Source of the DNA: Buddleja alternifolia
Taxonomy: Eukaryota; Streptophyta; Magnoliopsida; Lamiales; Scrophulariaceae
Length of the DNA stretch: 64,000 bases
NCBI GenBank assembly: GCA_019426215.1
Contig: CM033391.1
Coordinates: 7,304,708 to 7,368,707, forward strand
Direction: 5' to 3'
Below the pieces are notes generated by a model. The model did no database searches and was not told the DNA's origin. It saw only the letters and a list, made by a program, of their open reading frames with translations. Positions 56,998 through 64,000 of the stretch are shown piece by piece. Made by a program: the position numbers and the translations under genes. The number at the start of each line of letters is the position of its first letter. The stretch's first letter is position 1.

Positions 56998-58297
56998 ATG
57001 TTATATTGCCTTTTCGATCCACAAGGTGGTTTACGCAGGTTTATGTACACTTATACTGGATATAAGCTAAGGTGTTGTAGCTAAGTTTGTATGATAAATG
57101 ATGGTTTTGTTCTGTAATATGTTTGTATATGTTTGTAGCTGACGTTGAATGATTACTAGTTAATAAGAAACTTCATGCCAATAAGGCTTATTACATATGA
57201 ATGATTGACATTATACTTGATATACCCAACTTTGGATATATATAGTATAGTATTTACAAAATTGTTCCTTTGTATCTATGCGAAGGACCCCGCAAAAATT
57301 GCACAATAATACAAGATCTGTGTAGCATTTGTTTACCGTATAACCTGATATTGTGACCATAGATCACTTCCATGTGACGTTATCTACACAAACGACGTGT
57401 AAGTACGATTTCTACATCTTTCATATAAATATCTGTTAATTGATTTATGGTTACAATCTTTGTCCTTAAATTTATCTACTCTGCGTCGCACTCACTCTTG
57501 ATACATTGACTACTAGACATCATCGTATTTATACAACCCTAACTATGGAAATTATTTATAATGATCCTCAAGTAGTTGCATACTTGCATTAGGAGTTTGG
57601 TAGTTGATCAAGACACTGAGTGCAGTCCTAACAATGAGTTCGTACGTGATACGTAAGCAAGACTTAATTAGTTCGATCCTTCCAAAATTGACCTAAATTA
57701 ATACTTGATATATCTGTCAAGCATCGTGGGCTCGTCTACACGAGCCACATGTTGGACCACGACCTTGAAAGCCTTCAAATGGGTTTAGGTCGAGGGTTTG
57801 TAGCCTTGTATGGACAAGCACTATTGATATAATCTTGATCGAGTTATACGAAGCATGTGTGTCGTATATGTATTTATACTGGAGGTCCTTAAGAGTTTCT
57901 AAATTTACACAACACTACAAGATTTACGTGTTTTTACCAACCTAGGTCGGGTCATAGGTCAACCCTACCCAACGAGATATCATCTAGACCGTCCGTAACG
58001 GACACGTGGAGTCATCCTATTGTATTGTCCCATCTATCAACTTCTCATTCGTACAATATGGAAACGCTATAAATACGTGCATTTATAGAAAGCACGAGAT
58101 TGAAATCTAAGCATTTAAGAGATTTCGTAACTAGCATCGCGTCTTTGTTTTTTAGACTATGGATTCGACCTGTACGATCTTATAACATAAATTTGGGTAC
58201 ATTTCGTATATGAACCCTGAGAAAGACAATGGTAGGATACTTAAGATAGAAACTACGTTAGACTTGATCTCATTAAACATACGTAGGCAGCTTGGTG
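56998..58297. other. GILT 3' flank and repeat-like intergenic DNA
   Basis: 3' UTR to about 57200. Beyond that no gene is found. At 58071-58078 TATAAATA follows ACGGACACGTGGAGTCATCC-type sequence and resembles an LTR promoter. Blocks at about 57615-57717 and 58546-58605 share words (ACTGAGTGC, CGACCTAAAT/TGACCTAAAT), suggesting a retroelement relic. The ends could not be fixed. Confidence 0.35.
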
Positions 58298-58476
58298 CAC
58301 ACGAGATCCTCTATTGCAAAATGGTGTTGCATCTCTTATTGTATTCATTCTATGCATGACAAGTGTATAAATCTTTTCCTTAAATATATAAGTTATTTGA
58401 ATTTTGTACACTTGTCATATATAGAGGTGAATGCAATAGGAGATGCAACACCATTTGCAATAGAGGATCCGGATTG
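58298..58476. mobile_element. 179-bp MITE with 9-bp target duplication
   Basis: It is flanked by perfect AGCTTGGTG at 58289-58297 and 58477-58485. The arms GATCCTCTATTGCAAAATGG and CCATTTGCAATAGAGGATC are inverted. The match continues inward with small differences through TGACAAGTGT and ACACTTGTCA, so almost the whole element folds on itself. The 9-bp duplication fits a Mutator-like MITE. Confidence 0.88.
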
Positions 58477-58859
58477 AGCTTGGTGAGCCCAAGTGCAGTT
58501 TATAATCATTATTGATTTACTTTTGATTCTATTACAAGATCACCCTGACTGAGTGCGATCGATTAAGAGAATCGACCTAAATCAATACCAATAAATCTGA
58601 ATTTTGGGAACGAGGATCACTTCCGAGATGCAAACACATCGAGGGAGGAGCTTCTCAAGTGCCTCTCATATATCACTTTTGATTCTCATAATTGTGATAG
58701 TTAAATAGAACAAATGTCATAAATATAATTTCTAATATTTTTTTTGGTCAAAACTCTTCAAGTGTCTATTATATAAAAAAAATAACACTAAAATATCATA
58801 AGATATTATCACTTTAAAAATCTCAAGCATGAATATTGATTGAACATATTATTAATCAT

Positions 58860-59751
58860 CTAGGATGCACGGATACTCCTAAACATGACCCCGTGCAGTA
58901 TCGTACTCGTACCAGATACGGATACGGGGTGGATACGGTTTTGAAGCATCCGAAAAAAAAAAAATCTGATACGGTATCCAATACTGCAATTAGAAGTATC
59001 CGATACGGCAAGGGTATTTTTTGATATTATGAAATACTTTTTGGGTTAAAACTCAAAATTCAAAGGTAAAAACTTATTACTATAATAATTTAACAAAAAA
59101 ATCCACGATTAATTGGAAAAAAAATAGAAACGAGAATGGAGAAAAAAAACCTCATCCGTCTTCTGCTCTGCAACTGCAATACCCAATATGCAATAGAAAT
59201 TCGTCTTCGTCTTATAACTGGAGTATCCTGTCTTCTAAACTCCTTTCGAATTCCACCTTTCAGTTCTTCGAGAACTCTTCAAGTTCATTAGGATTTTGAG
59301 ATTTGTTTATAGTTTTCAATTTTGTTAAATATTTTGTTGTTGTGCTGAGTATAAACAATAAACACTCTTCTACTTTTACTCTTTTAGTAATATGCAATAA
59401 TATAGATTGAGATTTGTATTTTTGTCTTGTAATGTTGTTCGAGAAAAAGGTTGATAAAGTTTTAAAACCACTTAATTGGTGTGTAGAATAAAGTTTCAAT
59501 AGTTATGACCATCGATTATAGAAATTTTATACGTTCAGTAATTGACTAATTGTTATAATAGCATCTTCATCTATAAGTATGAATGGTCATGTGACTTCAT
59601 TTAATGGATTGTAAAAAATTCAAGTTTATATATATATATATATATCGTCGTATTCCCGGCGTATCGTATCCTAAAATTTTGAAAAATCGCATATCCCGTA
59701 CCCATATCGTATCGTACCTGTATTCGCCGTATCTGTATCCGTGCATCATAG
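58860..59751. mobile_element. 892-bp hAT-type MITE
   Basis: The terminal inverted repeat is CTAGGATGCACGGATAC on the left, and the right end reads CTATGATGCACGGATAC on the other strand (one mismatch in 17). It is flanked by perfect 8-bp duplications TTAATCAT at 58852-58859 and 59752-59759, the size used by hAT transposases. Subterminal regions are rich in GTATCCGTA and GGATACGG words on both sides, as expected for transposase-binding sites. No transposase ORF is present. Confidence 0.9.
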
Positions 59752-59759
59752 TTAATCAT

Positions 59760-61157
59760 GTAAAAGATATAACCATATCAATTCAATAAAAAAATATTAA
59801 ATAACTATAAATATGAATAGCATTACGAGTAAAACCTATTAAAAGTCTAAATTAAAAAAAAAGAAAAGAAATATATATGTATATATATATGTAGGCGGTG
59901 GCGGTGCGATTCAGTTTTTTTAACACTAATTTTGAAACCAAACTGCATAGGGCGGTGCGATTTTCATTTAAAATTTAAACCACAATTTGCTTAGAAAATT
60001 AACAAAAATGGTGCGATGCGGTCGATTTGGGTGATTTTTCAAAATCAATGCTCACCCCTAACATCAAGGGAGCAGTTAGACCTCTCAAATGCCCCTCTCA
60101 TATCACAGGTACCCCTCTTTTTCCCTTTTGTACTCTCTTCTTTATGTTTTATTTATTTGATTTTGTTGGTTTAAAAATTTAATTATCAATTTGACTTTGA
60201 GTCGAGAATGTTTTTAAGTTTTTTTTCTTTCCACATGCATAGGATGTGCTACGTGGATTAGAATGTATTAAAAACTCAACTCATTAATAATGATACAAGG
60301 AGTCAATGGTGAAATAGTAAACAAATCATTGAACTTTAACCGTGCTTGTGTAAAGTGAACTTGTTGGAATGACTTTCTTAGTTCAAATCCAGTCAATCTA
60401 ACACCCATTGATATTATATTAGATAACTACATGTACGATAAATATTTTTTTTACTATCAAAATATCGATAATCATCTGTATTTTATAACTATCGGGCTTA
60501 GCAAAGAATAATAAACTCAATTTTGATGGATTCTTTTAGGAAAAAATCAATGTTTTCTAGTATCTATATTTCGTGAACCCAAAAATAGGGGAAGGGATAC
60601 CCTAATTGGATTATCCCGACATGCCACGATCCAATCTAGTTAATCTAGACCATCTCACACCAATTTTATCCTGCTCGAGGTAGTCTTGAAAAACATCCAT
60701 AGAAGACATTATACTCCTAAGTCTTTGGCCGAACCCATTCTTGACCAAAATATTCGCCTAGTGTCTATATTTTTCTCACAATAAATTGTATAGTCCCTAC
60801 ATATAATACTTGAATCAATGAAATAAATACACGAATTATTAAACATAGAATTAACCATTCGTTTAGTTGGTAAAGTTTATTTTAGGAATTTTAGGGAGTG
60901 TTCAAAAAAAAAAAAAAGTTTATTTTAGGGACTCTTTACAATCCACCCATAAATCTAAAAAGGCTGAAACACAATTTCATTCCCATTGGTCAACTCTCAA
61001 TCCTCGATAACACAAACCAAAAGGGAGGGCACTTTCGTCATTTAACCTCTCCCTCCCATTTATTCACCAAACATTAACTAAAAACATCCCCTTCTCCCCA
61101 ACCTGTGCGCATCCCCAATTTCCCATTATAACCCTATCCACCTTTGACCTCCCATAA

Positions 61158-61160
<3 letters not shown>
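59760..61160. other. Intergenic DNA with a hAT-like end, upstream of TPST
   Basis: At 59881-60062, GGCGGTGGCGGTGCGATTC and the end AATGCTCACCCCTA look like a non-autonomous hAT end (CAGGGGTGAGCATTGATTTT type on the other strand). Nothing gene-like is seen in the remainder. Confidence 0.45.

Positions 61161-61193
<33 letters not shown>
61161..61193 (+). repeat. (CT)16 microsatellite in the TPST leader region
   Basis: An uninterrupted CT run followed by CTCGCCGCTGTCCATCG. CT runs are common in plant 5' UTRs, so the TPST transcript may begin near here. An acceptor-like TTATTAG at 61629-61635 suggests a spliced leader. Confidence 0.8.
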
Positions 61194-61196
<3 letters not shown>

Positions 61197-61654
61197 GCCG
61201 CTGTCCATCGAACGGAGGAGAGAGAAAATTATGCGCTTCACAATTTTACCGTGAAATCAACGGCAGAAACTTCATCGATCGGAGGGTCCGAAACCGCGGA
61301 AAAAAGGAGGGGCGGGAAGGAGTGGAACCCCCTCGATTTGATCGTTGAAGTTTTTGTCGGGCGGTAATACGACACCGTTTGTGGGAATTTATGAGCACGA
61401 GATTTCGGTATTCTATACATGTAGGCCACCTTTTTTTTCAATTTTGTGTGTGTATATATATGCGTGTGTATTGTAGTGACATGAATCGGATTTTAATGAG
61501 CGTAAGGTGTTTGATGTGTTGTCTCTGTGGATTTCGGTTTCAACATTAAAGTTTCAGATTTTTACGTTTCTGTTATAAGTGTTATTTAAAGATTGAACTA
61601 ACCTTGTAAGGGGTTTATTTTTACTTTTTTATTAGCACTTGTTTGGAGGTTTTT

Positions 61655-64000
61655 ATGAGGGAGGTGGGGATGAGGTGCAAGTTAAAATGGTGGCTGATTG
61701 TGGGGCTTCTTGTGTTATCTGGTACGTTTTCTTTAGCTCTGTTTTGTCTTTGTTTTTGTTTTTTTTTTTAATTCTAGACGAAAGGATACCTGATTCGAAA
61801 CTTGGACCTATAGTTTTTAATCATGGCAGACAGATAAGACTCCAAATAAGAATTTGTGAGAGTCTGGAAGGACCTCCCACATGAAAGTTTTCTTTAGCTA
61901 TGTTGAAAATGACTTTTTTTAACTTATTATTGTTGGTTAGTTTGGTTTTATTTGAGATGAATAATTGATGTTTGAATTGCTTTGACTCATGCTTTTAGTT
62001 TTTGCCTCAATGTTTGTCATGAGTCTGCTCTGTGGGTTATTTTTTTTTTTTAATTTAAAAAAGTTTCTTTCTTTGCATACTAATTTAATTGTTTGAATTT
62101 TTGTGCGAGTTCGTTGAGAAACATTTAATAGGCGGGCAAGGAAGGAATAGAATTGTTGTTAGATTATGCCATGATTGATTTATTTCTTGTTTTGTGATAT
62201 TGGAACATTGATGCCGCGTGGCAAAGAAAAATAAATTATTTCAATTTAGGATGAGACACTTTTTGCGTAGATATATTATTAGGATCACGCATGAGAATGA
62301 GATGTTTTTAGGCACATATATGGAACAATGGTCAAATATTCACGAGACGGAGAATTCTTGGGGTGCGAGTTCTTGCATGCTTTTATTTAGACAAAATGGG
62401 ATTCTATTGATAAGGTTTTGTCTATAAATTCCTCTTTCCAGTTCCTGTCGTAATAAAGGCATCTCCGGAAGATGATGGTTATAAGAAGTGTGAACATACT
62501 GTCGAAAAGTGGGCAGCGTCCTCTGTTGATACTGAAGTTAAACATGACAAGCATGCCTTGCGTGATTTGCTGTTTTTCCTTCATGTACCTCGAACAGGAG
62601 GGCGAACATACTTTCACTGGTAACTTTTTATTATTTTTAGTGTACTATGCATTACCTGATGTCACCCTCACGTAGGAAAGAAAAGTACTCAAACATTACT
62701 TTATTGTCAGTTTCTTGAAGAAGCTGTTCTCTAACAACCAGGAGTGCCCACGGTCTTATGATAAGTTAAGATTTAATCCAAGGTACGTCTTATTGTCCTT
62801 ACTCAGTGAATGAGAAATCAGTTTTTAGATTAGGTTGTTGAAAAAGTTATGATGTAATCAACATTGATGAAATTAGCCACTGAGTATATGCTTTCATGAT
62901 GCGCTCCTTTTTATAAAATTTGATTTCATTTTATGAGGGGCATTCATAGCCAGGACTACAAATATATGTGAGCTTGGCTGCTTAGGTACTCATAATCTGA
63001 TGTGCAATTGTTGCCTACTTGTAACCATGAAAAGTTCCAAATCCCGGTGGACAATAGTTATTTTCATTAAAAAAGAATTACCGAGAGTATGAATGGACTC
63101 TGCTTCAATAATCTAGTGTGATTCAGCAATTGAGTTGTTAAGTACAAGTTTGCGTTGACAGAATTAGGGTTTGATGACTTGTTTAGAGTTAGTTATTGCA
63201 TTCATAGATTTGGGGATTCATAACTTGTTTATCACCAGTTAATTGAAAGTGATTCAAACGGGAATTTACCAACTCCGGAGTCTATAGCGTAATAGAGATT
63301 TTATCAAATGTTTACTCTTTTATGCCAAAAGAAAGATGGACCAAACCAAAAGCAAAAAAGAAAGACAATGAATGTCTAATTCTGCACTAAATTATTCCAG
63401 CTGGCCCAAGCTGTGGCCTGTAGCCTGTTAGTCTTATCATTTTAGGTTGAAGATACTTACTTTTGATTTCCTCCTCCTGTTAGAGGTGTAGAGCTAATAA
63501 AGATCTGCTGAAATACTTTGTTTGTATAACTTCTGTGAGTAGGCAGAATGCACAAGAGAAGATACTATCAAATAGTTAGTACCACTACACACTTAATTGT
63601 TCATCCTATGTGAAAAGTTATGTTGTGTTTTTATAAATATTTTAGAGATGTTTAAGATATAGATTTTTATTATTATGCAGAAAAACAAACTGCCGGTTAT
63701 TAAGTACACATGATGACTATAGCATGATATCCAAACTTCCCAAGGAGAAAACTTCAGTGATGACAATACTTAGAAGCCCTATTGACCGAGTTTTTAGCAC
63801 TTACGAATTTTCTGTGGAGGTGGCCGCTAGGTTTCTGATTCATCCTAACTTAACATCTGTGGCGAAAATGGCAAGAATGGCCAAACGTGCACGAAAGAAG
63901 ACAAGTGGAGTAAGCACACTGGATATCTGGCCATGGAAATATTTGGTTCCATGGATGAGAGAAGATCTCTTTGCTCGAGTACGTTCACAAACTAGTCTTA
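61655..64000 (+). CDS. TPST: Tyrosylprotein sulfotransferase (plant type), 5' part, cut by window end
   Basis: The coding exons seen are 61655-61721, 62442-62619, 62711-62782 and 63681-63978, in phase, giving the first 205 residues. The next exon lies beyond the edge after a GTACGT donor. The start MREVGMRCKLKWWLIVGLLV gives a hydrophobic signal; a second in-frame ATG at 61670 is possible. The sulfotransferase domain shows the PAPS-loop HVPRTGGRTYFHC, then QECPRSYDKLRFNPRK, LLSTHDDYSMISKLPKE, SVMTILRSPIDRVFSTYEFS and STLDIWPWKYLVPWMREDLF. This wording is specific to plant TPST, which is unrelated to the animal enzyme. It is a Golgi type I membrane enzyme that sulfates tyrosines of peptide hormones such as PSK, PSY and RGF. 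About 300 C-terminal residues and the membrane anchor are missing only because of the window edge. Confidence 0.93.

Noticed and set aside
57600..58280. Solo LTR with TATAAATA at 58071
   Set aside because: The promoter-like word is suggestive, but no TG..CA ends with a target duplication could be found.
58637..60106. Similar 40-base blocks at 58637 and 60062 (GAGGG...CTCTCATAT)
   Set aside because: The similarity is modest and several gaps are needed; chance or a shared repeat scrap is enough to explain it.
1..64000. tRNA or rRNA genes
   Set aside because: No cloverleaf with matching arms or rRNA core was recognised on either strand; the only A/B-box pair belongs to the SINE-like element.

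Overview
The window is nuclear DNA of a flowering plant, most likely a eudicot. Genes are split by AT-rich GT..AG introns, intergenic DNA is AT-rich, and the proteins are plant-specific (UDP-xylose transporter, cinnamoyl-CoA-reductase-like enzymes, plant tyrosylprotein sulfotransferase). Nested plant transposons fill most of the space between genes. The species cannot be told from the sequence.

Layout. 1-5.1 kb: remnant of a Ty1/copia element (partial gag, large internal deletion, 3' LTR) whose gag is split by a 1.9-kb solo LTR of another family. 5.97-13.75 kb: a full-length but decayed L1-type LINE whose ORF1 is split by a second solo LTR of that same family. 15.07-15.34 kb: a MITE. 16.6-21.6 kb: UDP-xylose transporter gene (7 coding exons, 338 aa). 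22.5-25.5 kb: CCR/DFR-like reductase 1 (6 exons, 324 aa). 26.9-27.3 kb: a pair of related MITEs. About 27.3-41.0 kb: a composite Mutator-like (MULE/Kaonashi-like) block. It has a DUF1985-Ulp1 protease pseudogene (+), a decayed F-box/LRR-like gene (+), an apparently intact two-exon gene of unknown function (-), a broken mudrA-type transposase (-), and AT-rich repeats built on a TATACCGG core. 41.2-44.4 kb: CCR/DFR-like reductase 2, with the same six-exon structure as reductase 1. 45.6-49.5 kb: a non-coding LTR retrotransposon whose 3' LTR carries a 950-bp insertion with a 9-bp target duplication. 50.1-52.6 kb: a foldback element with internal short repeats. 52.9-57.0 kb: GILT-type thiol reductase gene with a broken second copy of exon 1 inside intron 1. 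58.3-59.8 kb: a Mutator-type and a hAT-type MITE. 61.7 kb to the end: first four coding exons of a tyrosylprotein sulfotransferase, cut by the window edge.

Five ordinary host genes are well supported (UXT, two CCR-like, GILT, TPST). All have consistent reading phase across the splice sites I assigned. UXT and TPST both act in the Golgi, and GILT is probably secretory or vacuolar. The two reductases are a tandem pair now about 16 kb apart, mostly because of the MULE block.

The most unusual material is the MULE block, which links a SUMO-protease-like gene, an F-box-like gene and an intact unknown gene to one transposase, and the duplicated GILT first exon in which the CXXC active site reads CXXS.
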